From Kiritimatiellia bacterium (GTDB taxonomy: Bacteria > Verrucomicrobiota > Kiritimatiellia > JAAZAB01), in contig JAQUMN010000013.1 of NCBI GenBank assembly GCA_028718125.1, positions 1 through 64,000 on the forward strand: a stretch of DNA of 64,000 nucleotides, written 5' to 3'. The notes beneath the pieces were generated by a model. That model was given only the letters and a program-made list of their open reading frames with translations, had not been told where the DNA came from and ran no database searches. The stretch's first letter is position 1. Every line of letters starts with the position of its first letter. Positions 7,505 to 16,388 of the stretch are shown here, piece by piece. Both the position numbers and the translations under genes were made by a program.

Positions 7505-10500
7505 TTATTGGATATCCCGATGGTATTCCTGCAGGGATTTAACGCCGCCATGGCCCGTGCGGCGCGCGGCGATGCCCTTGGCCGATGCCAGTGCCGCCGC
7601 CAATGTGGTCACGTAGGGCACTTTGTGTTTGATGGCCGCTTTACGGATATAGGAGTCATCGCTCTGGCTGTTTTTGCCGAGGGGCGTGTTGATGACCAGA
7701 TGAATTTCCTTGTTCATGATCCCGTCCGCGATATTTGGTCGGCCCTCATGGAGCTTGTTGATCGCTTCGGACGGTATCCCGTTCTGTTCGAAAAACGCGT
7801 GGGTGCCGCGCGTGGCTTTAATCTGGAACCCCAATTTAACAAAGGCCCTGGCCACTTGCAGGGCGGTACGATGCGTTTTATCCGCAAGGCTGATGAGCAC
7901 GGTGCCTTCGGTTGGGAGCACCGGCGTGACGGCTTCCTCGGCCTTGAAGAACGCCATACCGAAGGAATCGGCCAGACCCAGCACCTCGCCGGTGGAGCGC
8001 ATCTCGGGGCCGAGGAGCGGGTCCACTTCCGGGAACATGCTGAAGGGAAACACGGCTTCCTTAACCCCAAAGTGCGGAATCTTGCGCGGCTTGAGGTTCA
8101 TCTCGGCCAATTTTTGGCCCAACATGAGCTGAGTGGCAATGCGTGCCATGGATACATTGCAGACCTTGGACACCAGCGGCACGGTGCGCGAGGCGCGCGG
8201 GTTAGCCTCCAGCACATAAACAATATCCTTGGCAATGGCGTATTGCATGTTCATGAGCCCGATAACATTGAGTTCCTGGGCAATGCGCCGGGTGTAAGAT
8301 TCGATCGTGTCGAGATGTTTTTTCGGAATGCTCACGGGGGGGATCACGCAGGCCGAGTCGCCGGAATGAATGCCGGCCAGCTCGATGTGCTCCATGACTG
8401 CCGGCACGTAGGCGTCGGTGCCGTCGGCCAGGGCATCGGCCTCAGTCTCGAGGGCGTCGTCCAAAAAACGGTCGATCAGGATCGGCCTCTCGGGCGTGAC
8501 GTTCACGGCGGCGGCGACGTAATGTTTCAACATTTCTTCATCGTAAATCACTTCCATGCCACGCCCGCCCAGTACATAGGAGGGTCGGACCATGAGCGGG
8601 TAACCAATCCGTTGGGCTGCTTGGAGCGCTTCGTCCATGGTGCTGGCCATGCCGGATTCCGGCATGGGAATGCCCATCTTTTCCATTGCCTGGCGGAACC
8701 GGTCACGGTCCTCCGCCAAGTCAATCGTTTCCGGTGTCGTGCCGAGGATGTGCACGCCGGCCTTGGCCAGTTCACTGGCAATATTGAGCGGTGTCTGACC
8801 GCCGAACTGCACAACCACGCCTTCGGGCTTTTCCTTCTCATAAATGCTCAGGACATCCTCGACGGTCAGCGGCTCAAAATACAGTTTGTCGGAAGTATCG
8901 TAGTCAGTGGAGACGGTTTCCGGGTTACAGTTGACCATGATCGTTTCCATGCCAGCCTCGCGCAGGGCGAAGGCGGCATGAACACAGCAGTAATCGAACT
9001 CAATGCCCTGGCCAATGCGGTTGGGGCCGCCGCCGAGGATCATGATCTTGCGCCGGGTGCTGGCGCTGGTCCGATCCGGCGCATTGTAGGTTGAGTAGTA
9101 GTAGGCCGCCTTTTCAACGCCGCTCACCGGTACGGCATCCCAGCCTTCTACGACTCCCAGGGCCGTGCGTCGCCGGCGGATATCTTTCTCCGGGATCGCC
9201 AGAAGTTTAGCCAGGTAACGGTCGGCAAACCCGTCCTTCTTGGCTTTGATCAGCAGCGCGTCCGGCAGGATCTTGCCCTTGTAGCGGAGAATTTCCTCCT
9301 CCAGTTCCACCAGTTCCTTCATCTGCTGAATGAACCAGCTCTTGATATAGGTTTTACGATAAAGCTCTTCCACCGTGGCGCCCTTGCGCAGGGCCTCGTA
9401 CATGATGAATTGCCGCTCGCTGGTAGTTTCGCTCAGCATGGTCATGAGTTCGTCCAGCGAGCGCCGGTTGAAATCCTTGGCAAAACCCAGCCCCGCGCGG
9501 CCGATCTCCAGTGAACGGATCGCTTTCTGCAGGGCTTCCTTGTAATTTTTGCCGATGCTCATGACCTCGCCCACGGCGCGCATCTGGGTGCCTAATTTGT
9601 CCTGTACGCCCCGGAATTTCTCGAAGGCCCAGCGCGCAAACTTGACCACCACATAATCCCCGGAGGGCGTGTATTTTTCCAGCGTGCCGTCACGCCAGTA
9701 AGGGATCTCGTCCAGCGTCAAGCCCGCGGCCAGCATGGAGGAAACCATGGCGATCGGGAAGCCCGTGGCTTTCGAAGCCAGCGCGGAGGATCGCGATGTG
9801 CGCGGATTGATTTCGATGATGACAACCCGGTCGGTCTTGGGATCGTGCGCGAACTGGATGTTGGTGCCGCCAATGACCTCGATGGCCTCGACGATTTTGT
9901 AGGAATAGTCCTGGAGTTTCTTCTGCAGATCGGGGCTGATCGTCAGCATCGGCGCCACGCAGTAGGAGTCGCCGGTATGAATGCCCATGGCGTCCACATT
10001 TTCGATGAAGCAGACGGTGATCATCTGGTTCTTGGCGTCGCGAACGACTTCCAGTTCCAGCTCTTCCCAGCCGAGGACGGATTCCTCGATCAAAATTTGA
10101 CCGACGAGGCTTGCGGCAATGCCGCGGCTGGCGATGGTGTGCAATTCGTCTGAATTATATACCAGGCCGCCTCCGGTGCCGCCCATGGTATAGGCCGGGC
10201 GGATTACTACGGGGTAGCCCAGTTCACCGGCAATCTTCTCGGCCTCCGGCACGCTGTAAGCCGGCGCGCTTTTGGGCATGTCAATGCCCAGCTTTTTCAT
10301 CGTTTCCTTGAAGGCGATGCGGTCCTCGCCGCGCTCGATGGCGTCCACCTGGACGCCAATGACCTTTACATTATACTTTTCGAGCACGCCGGCCTTGGCC
10401 AGCTCGGAACTGAGGTTAAGCCCCGTCTGCCCGCCCAGGTTGGGCAGGAGCGCGTCGGGACGCTCCTTGGCGATGATTTCGGTCATGCGCGCCAGGTTCA

Positions 10501-10705
10501 GCGGCTCGATGTAGGTCACGTCGGCCATGCCGGGATCGGTCATGATCGTAGCCGGATTGGAATTGACCAGCACGATCTGAAAGCCCAATTTCCGCAGGGC
10601 CTTGCAGGCTTGAGTGCCGGAGTAATCGAATTCGCAGGCTTGCCCGATCACGATTGGGCCGGAGCCGATGATCATCACTTTATGTATGTCGCTGCGCTTT
10701 GGCAT
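7505..10705 (-). CDS. carB: Carbamoyl-phosphate synthase large subunit
   Basis: A 1066-residue protein, the normal length. CarB makes carbamoyl phosphate from ammonia (supplied by CarA), bicarbonate and two ATP, for arginine and pyrimidine synthesis. Two ATP-grasp synthetase halves are visible (each with preATP and ATP-binding segments such as GSGPIVIGQACEFDYSG and GGGPNRIGQGIEFDYCC), an oligomerisation region between them and a C-terminal MGS-like allosteric domain (about 930-1066). I chose ATG at 10705 because MPKRSDIHKV matches the usual N terminus and AAAGGA lies 8 nt before it; an upstream ATG at 10720 overlaps the ridA stop as ATGA. carA is not in this window. Confidence 0.95.
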   Translation of the reverse strand: MPKRSDIHKVMIIGSGPIVIGQACEFDYSGTQACKALRKLGFQIVLVNSNPATIMTDPGMADVTYIEPLNLARMTEIIAKERPDALLPNLGGQTGLNLSSELAKAGVLEKYNVKVIGVQVDAIERGEDRIAFKETMKKLGIDMPKSAPAYSVPEAEKIAGELGYPVVIRPAYTMGGTGGGLVYNSDELHTIASRGIAASLVGQILIEESVLGWEELELEVVRDAKNQMITVCFIENVDAMGIHTGDSYCVAPMLTISPDLQKKLQDYSYKIVEAIEVIGGTNIQFAHDPKTDRVVIIEINPRTSRSSALASKATGFPIAMVSSMLAAGLTLDEIPYWRDGTLEKYTPSGDYVVVKFARWAFEKFRGVQDKLGTQMRAVGEVMSIGKNYKEALQKAIRSLEIGRAGLGFAKDFNRRSLDELMTMLSETTSERQFIMYEALRKGATVEELYRKTYIKSWFIQQMKELVELEEEILRYKGKILPDALLIKAKKDGFADRYLAKLLAIPEKDIRRRRTALGVVEGWDAVPVSGVEKAAYYYSTYNAPDRTSASTRRKIMILGGGPNRIGQGIEFDYCCVHAAFALREAGMETIMVNCNPETVSTDYDTSDKLYFEPLTVEDVLSIYEKEKPEGVVVQFGGQTPLNIASELAKAGVHILGTTPETIDLAEDRDRFRQAMEKMGIPMPESGMASTMDEALQAAQRIGYPLMVRPSYVLGGRGMEVIYDEEMLKHYVAAAVNVTPERPILIDRFLDDALETEADALADGTDAYVPAVMEHIELAGIHSGDSACVIPPVSIPKKHLDTIESYTRRIAQELNVIGLMNMQYAIAKDIVYVLEANPRASRTVPLVSKVCNVSMARIATQLMLGQKLAEMNLKPRKIPHFGVKEAVFPFSMFPEVDPLLGPEMRSTGEVLGLADSFGMAFFKAEEAVTPVLPTEGTVLISLADKTHRTALQVARAFVKLGFQIKATRGTHAFFEQNGIPSEAINKLHEGRPNIADGIMNKEIHLVINTPLGKNSQSDDSYIRKAAIKHKVPYVTTLAAALASAKGIAARRTGHGGVKSLQEYHRDIQ

Positions 10706-10716
10706 GGCGAGTCCTT

Positions 10717-11100
10717 TCATTCCCGTGCGGCGATCACTTCGATTTCAACCAAAGCGCCCAACGGTAATTTGGCCTGTACGGTGGTCCGGACCGGCGGCGG
10801 CTCGGCGTTGAAATGCCGTCCATAAATCTCGTTGAACTTGGGATAATCCTCCAAGTTGGCCAGAAAAGCCGTGACCTTGACGACATCCGCCAGGGTCATG
10901 CCGGAGGCTTCGACGATGGCCTTAAGGCTTGCAAGTACCCGCTCGGTCTGCGGTTCGATGGCGCCCGCGACCAGTTTGCCGGTCGGCGGGTCCAGCGCGA
11001 TAACACCCTGGACGTAAAGCGTGTTGCCGACCTTGATGCCTTGCGAATACCGAGCGACGGCTTTGGGCGCCCCGCTCGTTTTGATGACGATTTTACTCAT
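10717..11100 (-). CDS. ridA: RidA family reactive-intermediate deaminase
   Basis: A 127-residue RidA/YjgF/UK114 protein. Family members hydrolyse enamine/imine intermediates released by PLP enzymes, protecting other PLP enzymes. The N-terminal PKAVARYSQGIKVGNTLYVQG segment and the conserved Arg in PPPVRTTVQAKLP, which binds the substrate carboxylate, are both present. Its stop overlaps the carB region (TGA at 10717-10719), so ridA and carB are probably co-translated. The ADH gene ends 12 bp upstream of it. Confidence 0.9.
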   Translation of the reverse strand: MSKIVIKTSGAPKAVARYSQGIKVGNTLYVQGVIALDPPTGKLVAGAIEPQTERVLASLKAIVEASGMTLADVVKVTAFLANLEDYPKFNEIYGRHFNAEPPPVRTTVQAKLPLGALVEIEVIAARE

Positions 11101-11112
11101 GGATGCTGCCTT

Positions 11113-12150
11113 TCATGTGGTGTGCTCCAGCTTGAAAACAACCTTGATGGCTTCGCTGCGCTCGAATACGTCAAAGGCATGTTCCCAATCGGTCAACGGA
11201 AACGTGTGGGAAATCAACGGGGTTGCCTGAATCTTGCCCTGTGCGCATAGCGCCAAGGCCTGTTCCCAGCCAATGAATTTCTGGCTGAACGAGCCGGTCA
11301 GCCGGATTTCGCGATAGAGCACCTGATCCAGGTCGAAGCGGATCGGTTTGCCAAAAATACCGATTTGCGTATATTGACCCTGGTGCTTGAGCAGGTTCAA
11401 GCCCATCTGGGCCGCGGGCTCCGCACCGGAACATTCCAGGACCACGTCCACGCCTTTCCCGTTTGTGAGCGCCCGGATTTTTTCTTCCAGCCCGTCGCCG
11501 GCCAGAATATGATCGGCGCCCAGCTTCCGGCCCAGTTCCAGTCGCCGGGTGTCTTTGGCCGTGCCGGCGAGAATAACCAGTCCGCCGTTAGCCTTGGCGT
11601 ATTGCAGGCAGAAAAGCCCCATCGGTCCCGGGCCCGAAATAAGCACATGCGCTCCGGCGTCAATGCGCGTAAGTTCCTGTACGGCATGATAGGCGCAGGC
11701 CGAAGGGTCGGTAAGCGCGCCGGATTGGAAATCCACCGTGGCGGGCAGGCGATGTACGCGCACTGCCGGCACGACCACGTAACTTGTGAAGGCGCCGTCG
11801 AAAGCGTAGCCCGTGGCCAACCTTTTCCGGCAAAGGTTATAACTGCCGGCGGCGCACTGCGGGCACAAGCCGCAACTGGAGCGTGTGTTTTCGGCGGTGA
11901 CGCGCTCTCCGACCTTGAGTTCGGCAACACCCGCGCCGACTTCCGCGATGACGCCGGAAAATTCATGGCCGGGCACCACCGGAAAACGCATGGGAATACC
12001 GATGTCGCCGTGGCGAATATGGAGATCGGAGCCGCAGATGGAAGCGACCATGACCCGGATTTTTACATTGCCCGGCCCCGCTGCGGGCTCGGGCACCTCG
12101 CGCAGCTCCATGTGTCCGGCGCCGGGTGCAAATTTTACTAATGCCTGCAT
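11113..12150 (-). CDS. Zinc-dependent medium-chain alcohol dehydrogenase
   Basis: A 345-residue member of the threonine/sorbitol dehydrogenase group. The catalytic zinc site is visible as Cys39 (CGSDLH), with His62-Glu63 in GHE, and the structural zinc site as Cys93, Cys96, Cys99 and Cys107. A Rossmann segment (LISGPGPMGLFCLQYAKANGG) binds NAD(P). The substrate is likely a polyol or amino alcohol; sequence alone does not settle it. It heads a minus-strand set with ridA and carB. The upstream region is shared with the divergent sugar importer and holds palindromic element copy 1. Confidence 0.85.
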   Translation of the reverse strand: MQALVKFAPGAGHMELREVPEPAAGPGNVKIRVMVASICGSDLHIRHGDIGIPMRFPVVPGHEFSGVIAEVGAGVAELKVGERVTAENTRSSCGLCPQCAAGSYNLCRKRLATGYAFDGAFTSYVVVPAVRVHRLPATVDFQSGALTDPSACAYHAVQELTRIDAGAHVLISGPGPMGLFCLQYAKANGGLVILAGTAKDTRRLELGRKLGADHILAGDGLEEKIRALTNGKGVDVVLECSGAEPAAQMGLNLLKHQGQYTQIGIFGKPIRFDLDQVLYREIRLTGSFSQKFIGWEQALALCAQGKIQATPLISHTFPLTDWEHAFDVFERSEAIKVVFKLEHTT

Positions 12151-12218
12151 GGGGTGTGATTATTACCAGTTTGGCCGCGGAAGACAAGACTTCATCCTCC
12201 GGGCTGTGTTGAACTGCA

Positions 12219-12336
12219 GGGCTGCGTCAAGAACGGTCTCGCGGGAGCTTGACCCTCCATGAATGCCAATATTTTCACGATATTGGAGGGCGGAGCTCCG
12301 CGACGCCGCTGGTTTTGGCATGGATGACGCAGCTCT
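12219..12336. repeat. Palindromic 117-bp element, copy 1
   Basis: Starts GGGCTGCGTCAAGAACGGTC and ends GATGACGCAGCTC, so its ends are inverted copies. Inside lies CCCTCCATGAATGCCAATAT opposite ATATTGGAGGGCGGAGC, giving a long imperfect hairpin. Copies 2 and 3 are at 34626-34741 and 51201-51317. No transposase is nearby and no clear target duplication is visible. It lies between the divergent ADH and ABC permease genes; the rest of this 343-bp gap shows nothing recognisable. Confidence 0.85.
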
Positions 12337-12493
12337 GCCAGAGTCCGTTCACCATGAAAAATGACTTGTGCGGGGGCGTCTGATGCGGGTAGCATCCGGC
12401 AATCTCCAGGTGGTGGTCTGCTCCCGCGAGTCACGGCCAAACCGGGGTAGAACATATGGACACAAATCCAGGTATTAGCTGAGCTGGCCTTGC

Positions 12494-13561
12494 ATGCATA
12501 CGCTTAACCATCTCTTCCGCAAGCTGTTCAATTCCCAGCAGTCGGGACTGGTCATTGTGATTTTAATCATCGGAGTTGTCCTGTCGTTTTTTGCCGGCTT
12601 CCACGTCGACCATCTGACCGGACAAAAAATCAATAATTTTATCAATGCATACACATTGATGCAAACCGGCACGGACGCGAGTTTTTTTGCGATTATGGCC
12701 ATCGGGATGACACTGGTCGTCATTTCAGGCGGCATTGACCTCTCGGTCGGCTCGATTTATGCGCTTTCCGGAATTGCCATGGCCATGTTCTTGCGCTCAG
12801 CCGGGGCGCTTTCCCCGGTCGCGACAGTTACTATTGGCCTGTCAATATCGCTTGGCGTCGGACTTCTTTGCGGACTCATCAACGGGGTCATGATCACCGG
12901 GCTCAAGGTTCATCCCTTCATCATAACACTGGGCACAATGTGGGTATTTCGCGGCATTGCCTTTGTTGCCAGTAAAGCCGAAAGCATCCTTGTGCCGGAC
13001 GCGCTCACCTCCGTTGCCAAGGCCGACTTTTTGGGATTGGCGATCTATCCCGTGCCCATGCTCATTATGCTGGCGGTCACGGCGCTTGGCGCGCTCTATC
13101 TTGCCGGGACCGTCATGGGGCGGCATATCTATGCCGTAGGCGGAAATGCCGAGGCCAGCCGTTATGCCGGCTTGAGGGTCAACCGGATTCTTGTGGGCGT
13201 ATACGTTGTTTCGGGGTTGACCGCCGGTATTGCCGCCTTTGTCGGCAGCAGTTACTACGGCTCCGCCTCCTGCGCCGATGCCACCGGTTATGAATTATAC
13301 GTGATCGCGGCGGCGGTGGTCGGCGGGGCCAGCCTATCCGGCGGCAGGGGCAGCGCGCCCAGCGCCATGCTGGGGGCCATCCTGATCGTTCTTATTCGCC
13401 AATCCATCCGCACGCTCCATCTGGACCAGAACTATGAATGGATTATCATCGGTTGCGCCATAATCGTGGCTGTCGTGTTCGACAGGCTGAATGCCCGTTT
13501 GACGGCCAAAAGGCTGTTGACTGAATCGGCCCGTGCCCGGTCAGAAGAACGTGAAGCGTAA
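12494..13561 (+). CDS. Ribose/xylose-type ABC transporter permease
   Basis: A 355-residue inner-membrane permease of the BPD_transp_2 (RbsC/XylH/AraH) family, with about 8-10 hydrophobic segments. The loop after the central helices contains the family-typical GGIDLSVGSIYALSG segment near residues 77-91 and GGNAEASRYAGLRVNR, the cytoplasmic coupling region. It is the first gene of a three-gene importer followed by the binding protein and the ATPase. Starts at ATG 12494, no strong ribosome site. Confidence 0.9.
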   Translation: MHTLNHLFRKLFNSQQSGLVIVILIIGVVLSFFAGFHVDHLTGQKINNFINAYTLMQTGTDASFFAIMAIGMTLVVISGGIDLSVGSIYALSGIAMAMFLRSAGALSPVATVTIGLSISLGVGLLCGLINGVMITGLKVHPFIITLGTMWVFRGIAFVASKAESILVPDALTSVAKADFLGLAIYPVPMLIMLAVTALGALYLAGTVMGRHIYAVGGNAEASRYAGLRVNRILVGVYVVSGLTAGIAAFVGSSYYGSASCADATGYELYVIAAAVVGGASLSGGRGSAPSAMLGAILIVLIRQSIRTLHLDQNYEWIIIGCAIIVAVVFDRLNARLTAKRLLTESARARSEEREA

Positions 13562-13576
13562 AGCGTTGAGCGTTAA
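13551..13576. repeat. Iterated GTGAAGC/GTAAAGC word tract
   Basis: Words GTGAAGC, GTAAAGC, GTTGAGC and GTTAAAT follow each other at a 7-8 nt period across the permease stop codon, ending just before the ribosome site of the binding-protein gene. Similar tracts with other words occur at several gene boundaries in this window. Confidence 0.5.
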
Positions 13577-13607
13577 ATTCGGGAAATCAAAAAGGAAGGG
13601 ATACCCC

Positions 13608-14621
13608 ATGCGCAAAATGAACGTGGTTGGATTGACGATCAGGCTCGCTTTATGCGCCCTGATTCTTGGCGGCAGCGTGTATGCGCAGCAGGCGGCAAAA
13701 AAGAAAATTAAAATCGCCATGATCGCCAAGAGTTCAACGAATCCCGTATTCTTAAGCGCGCGCAACGGCGCGGAGGCAGCAGCCAAGGACCTTTATGCAA
13801 AATATAATATTGAAGTGACGATCGATTGGCGCACGCCGCCGACCGAAGACGGCCAGGTCCAGGCCCAGCGCCTTGCTCAGGCGGTCAATGAAGGCGCTGA
13901 TGCCGTCTTGATTTCATGCTCTGATGCCGCCAAGGTCAACGGCGCCATTAACGACGCCGTGGCGCGCGGCATCCCGGTTATGACCTTTGACAGCGACGCG
14001 CCCCAGTCGAAACGGTTTGCCTTCTACGGCGCAGACGATATCCAGGCTGGCGAGCAGATCATGGCCGCGCTCGCGGAGACAATCAAAGGAAAGGGCAATG
14101 TGGCCATCCTGGCCGGCAATCAGAACGCGCCGAATTTGCGCAAACGGGCGGAGGGCGTGATCAAGACGGCCGCCAAATACCCGGGCATAAAAATTGTGGG
14201 AACCTTTTATCATATCGAAACGCCGCAGGACGCCGCGGCCGAAGTGGTGCGGGTGATGCATGCCTATCCCGAAATCAACGCCTGGGCTATGATCGGCGGC
14301 TGGCCGCTCTTTACCAAAACGCTCCTGAGCGATCTTGATCCGGCCAAGGTAAAGGTTGTGTCCATTGACGCATTGCCCGCCGAACTGCCTTATATCAGCA
14401 AAGGCATTGCGCCGGTCCTGCTGGCTCAGCCGACTTATAAATGGGGTTATGTTTCCGTTGAAAAAATAATCGAGAAAGTCTGCCTGGGTAAAGAGGTGCC
14501 GGTGATCAACAAGATGGACCTGGTCAGCGTGTCGCAGAAGAACCTCGGCGCCTGGGCGCGCCAGTTGCAGGCGTGGGGTTTCGGCGATGTACCCGAAGAA
14601 TACTTGAAGCTCCCGGAATGA
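13608..14621 (+). CDS. Sugar ABC transporter periplasmic binding protein, RbsB-like
   Basis: A 337-residue periplasmic binding protein of the type 1 (ribose/galactose) family. An N-terminal signal peptide (MRKMNVVGLTIRLALCALILGGSVYAQQ) precedes the lobe sequence IKIAMIAKSSTNPVFLSARNGAEAA, typical of RbsB-like proteins, and DADAVLISCSD/GIPVMTFDSDAP form the sugar-binding cleft region. The start ATG 13608 follows AAGGAAGGG. It supplies substrate specificity to the importer; the ligand is probably a monosaccharide or short product of the neighbouring glycan genes (inference). Confidence 0.9.
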   Translation: MRKMNVVGLTIRLALCALILGGSVYAQQAAKKKIKIAMIAKSSTNPVFLSARNGAEAAAKDLYAKYNIEVTIDWRTPPTEDGQVQAQRLAQAVNEGADAVLISCSDAAKVNGAINDAVARGIPVMTFDSDAPQSKRFAFYGADDIQAGEQIMAALAETIKGKGNVAILAGNQNAPNLRKRAEGVIKTAAKYPGIKIVGTFYHIETPQDAAAEVVRVMHAYPEINAWAMIGGWPLFTKTLLSDLDPAKVKVVSIDALPAELPYISKGIAPVLLAQPTYKWGYVSVEKIIEKVCLGKEVPVINKMDLVSVSQKNLGAWARQLQAWGFGDVPEEYLKLPE

Positions 14622-14624
14622 TTG

Positions 14625-16127
14625 ATGGAAAATATACATCCAATCATCCGGTTTGAGGGCATTGGCAAACGGTTTCCCGGTGTGCAGGCGCTGCGGGGCG
14701 TCAATCTTGAAATCAGGCGGGGCACCTGTCATGCGCTGATTGGCGAAAATGGCGCGGGCAAAAGCACGCTCGGAAAAATCCTGGCCGGCTTGTATCAACC
14801 CGATGAAGGCCGGTTGATTCTGGACGGGCGCGCAGTTGGGTTCCGCAGCCCGCGCGACGCGTTTCTGGCCGGCATCGGCATCGTTCACCAGGAACTGGCA
14901 TTCTGCGAGAATCTGTCTGTGGCCGAAAATTTGTGCCTGGGTAGTCTGCCGGCGAAGCGCGGGTTTATTTGCCGGCGATCGATGAAAGCCATGGCGGAAC
15001 AGACCCTGGCCGTGATCGACGCCAGCCTGAATGTGGAAACGGTGATGGCGGAGCTCTCCATGGGCCAGCAGCAACTTGTGCAAATAGCGGGCGCGCTGGC
15101 CGGTGGTGCTCGGATTATTGTTTTTGACGAGCCTACCAGCAGCCTTTCGCAGGTCGAGGCGCGGCGACTTTTCAAGCTGGTTAAAAGCCTGCCGGCGCGC
15201 GGGATAACCTCGATTTATATTTCGCACCGGCTCGAGGAAATATTCGAACTCTGCGACAATATCACCGTCCTGCGCGATGGCTGTGTGGTGGCCACAAAAC
15301 AGGCATCGGCCGTCAGCGAAAAAGAGCTCGCGGCAATGATGATCGGCCGATCATTGGACGCTTATTATCCCCGGCGCACAACCGGTTCGGGCGGCAAGAC
15401 AGAACTGTTGCGCGTTAAAAATCTTTCCAGCCCCGGCAAATTTTCCTCGATTTCGTTCAGTGTCAACGCCGGTGAAATTGTCGGCCTGGCGGGCCTGGTC
15501 GGCTCCGGGCGCACGGAAGTGGCCCTGGCGCTCTTTGGTCTTGACCAGCAAGCGAGCGGGGATGTGTTGATTAACGCAGACAAGACGCTGATTACGTCGC
15601 CCGGCGAGGCAATGCGTCATCGTATCGGCCTGGTGCCGGAAGACCGCAAGCGGTGCGGGCTGATTTTGAGCATGAACGCCCGCGAAAACATTTCCCTGGC
15701 TATATTAGAAAAAACAGCAACCTTCGGATGGGTCCGGCGTAAAAAAGAGAACGAACTGGCCCAGACATATTTTGACCGGCTTCGTGTATGTGCCCCCCAT
15801 GTAAACGCCCTGGCCGCTTCGCTTTCCGGCGGTAACCAGCAGAAACTGGTCGTTGCCCGCTGGCTGGCGGCCGACTGTCGCCTGCTGATTATGGATGAGC
15901 CTACCCGCGGCGTCGATGTGGGCGCCAAGGCCGAAATTCACGGGATCATTGATCACATGGCCCGGAGCGAGAGCGGAATCCTGCTGATTTCAAGCGAACT
16001 GCCCGAGGTGATCAATCTTTCCGACCGCGTGCTGGTTATGCGCAACGGCCGTCTGGCAGGCGAATTGCCGCGTAAACAGGCCTCCCAAGGCGCCATCCTT
16101 AAGCTGATGGCCGGCGTTGCCGCGTGA
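14625..16127 (+). CDS. Sugar ABC transporter ATP-binding protein, RbsA/XylG-like
   Basis: A 500-residue protein with two ABC ATPase domains in tandem, the pattern of RbsA, XylG and MglA. The first half has Walker A GENGAGKST, an LSMGQQQLV signature and Walker B IIVFDEPTS; the second half has a degenerate Walker A (GLVGSGRTE), the signature LSGGNQQKLVVARWL and LLIMDEPTRGVDVG. The asymmetry of the two sites is normal for this family. It starts 3 bp after the binding-protein stop; TTG at 14622 is an alternative first codon. It completes the importer; the order permease, binding protein, ATPase is not the most common one. Confidence 0.92.
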   Translation: MENIHPIIRFEGIGKRFPGVQALRGVNLEIRRGTCHALIGENGAGKSTLGKILAGLYQPDEGRLILDGRAVGFRSPRDAFLAGIGIVHQELAFCENLSVAENLCLGSLPAKRGFICRRSMKAMAEQTLAVIDASLNVETVMAELSMGQQQLVQIAGALAGGARIIVFDEPTSSLSQVEARRLFKLVKSLPARGITSIYISHRLEEIFELCDNITVLRDGCVVATKQASAVSEKELAAMMIGRSLDAYYPRRTTGSGGKTELLRVKNLSSPGKFSSISFSVNAGEIVGLAGLVGSGRTEVALALFGLDQQASGDVLINADKTLITSPGEAMRHRIGLVPEDRKRCGLILSMNARENISLAILEKTATFGWVRRKKENELAQTYFDRLRVCAPHVNALAASLSGGNQQKLVVARWLAADCRLLIMDEPTRGVDVGAKAEIHGIIDHMARSESGILLISSELPEVINLSDRVLVMRNGRLAGELPRKQASQGAILKLMAGVAA

Positions 16128-16163
16128 TGGACGGATCTTGCCCACTTGCTCCAGAAAAAGCAG

Positions 16164-16191
16164 TTGACGCCGATTTTCGGCTTGGTACCAT
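16164..16191 (+). promoter_or_regulatory. Candidate sigma-70 promoter for tRNA-Cys
   Basis: TTGACG at 16164-16169 and TACCAT at 16186-16191 are 16 bp apart, with the tRNA starting 43 nt downstream of the -10 box. The -10 match is weak, so this is tentative. Confidence 0.3.
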
Positions 16192-16233
16192 GAGCGCCAG
16201 TTTTGTCATCCGGGTGACGAGCCCATTTTTCAA

Positions 16234-16304
16234 GGCGCGATAGCCAAGCGGTTAGGCACGGGTCTGCAAAACCTGTCAGACCGGTTCAACTCCGGTTCGC
16301 GCCT
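16234..16304 (+). tRNA. tRNA-Cys (GCA)
   Basis: A 71-nt cloverleaf: acceptor GGCGCGA/TCGCGCC, short D-arm GCCAAGCGGTTAGGC, anticodon stem CGGGT/ACCTG around loop CTGCAAA with anticodon GCA, and T-arm ACCGG/CCGGT with loop TTCAACT. The discriminator is T, usual for tRNA-Cys, and CCA follows at 16305-16307, so the 3' end is genome-encoded here, unlike the other two tRNAs in the window. Confidence 0.95.
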
Positions 16305-16388
16305 CCATCTCGAAACCGGCTTTTTCCCGAGAGCCGAATTGTCGGCAATTGCGATACTCGCCATCATTCAGGCATACCGCATGAGGTT

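Noticed and set aside
7478-9094. A 538-codon plus-strand frame opposite carB
   Set aside because: It is the antisense of a strongly conserved carB; its composition (Gly, His and Arg-rich) is typical of shadow frames in high-GC genes and shows no domain.
13914-15227. A 437-codon minus-strand frame across the binding protein and ATPase genes
   Set aside because: It spans two confident genes on the other strand and has no recognisable motif or ribosome site.
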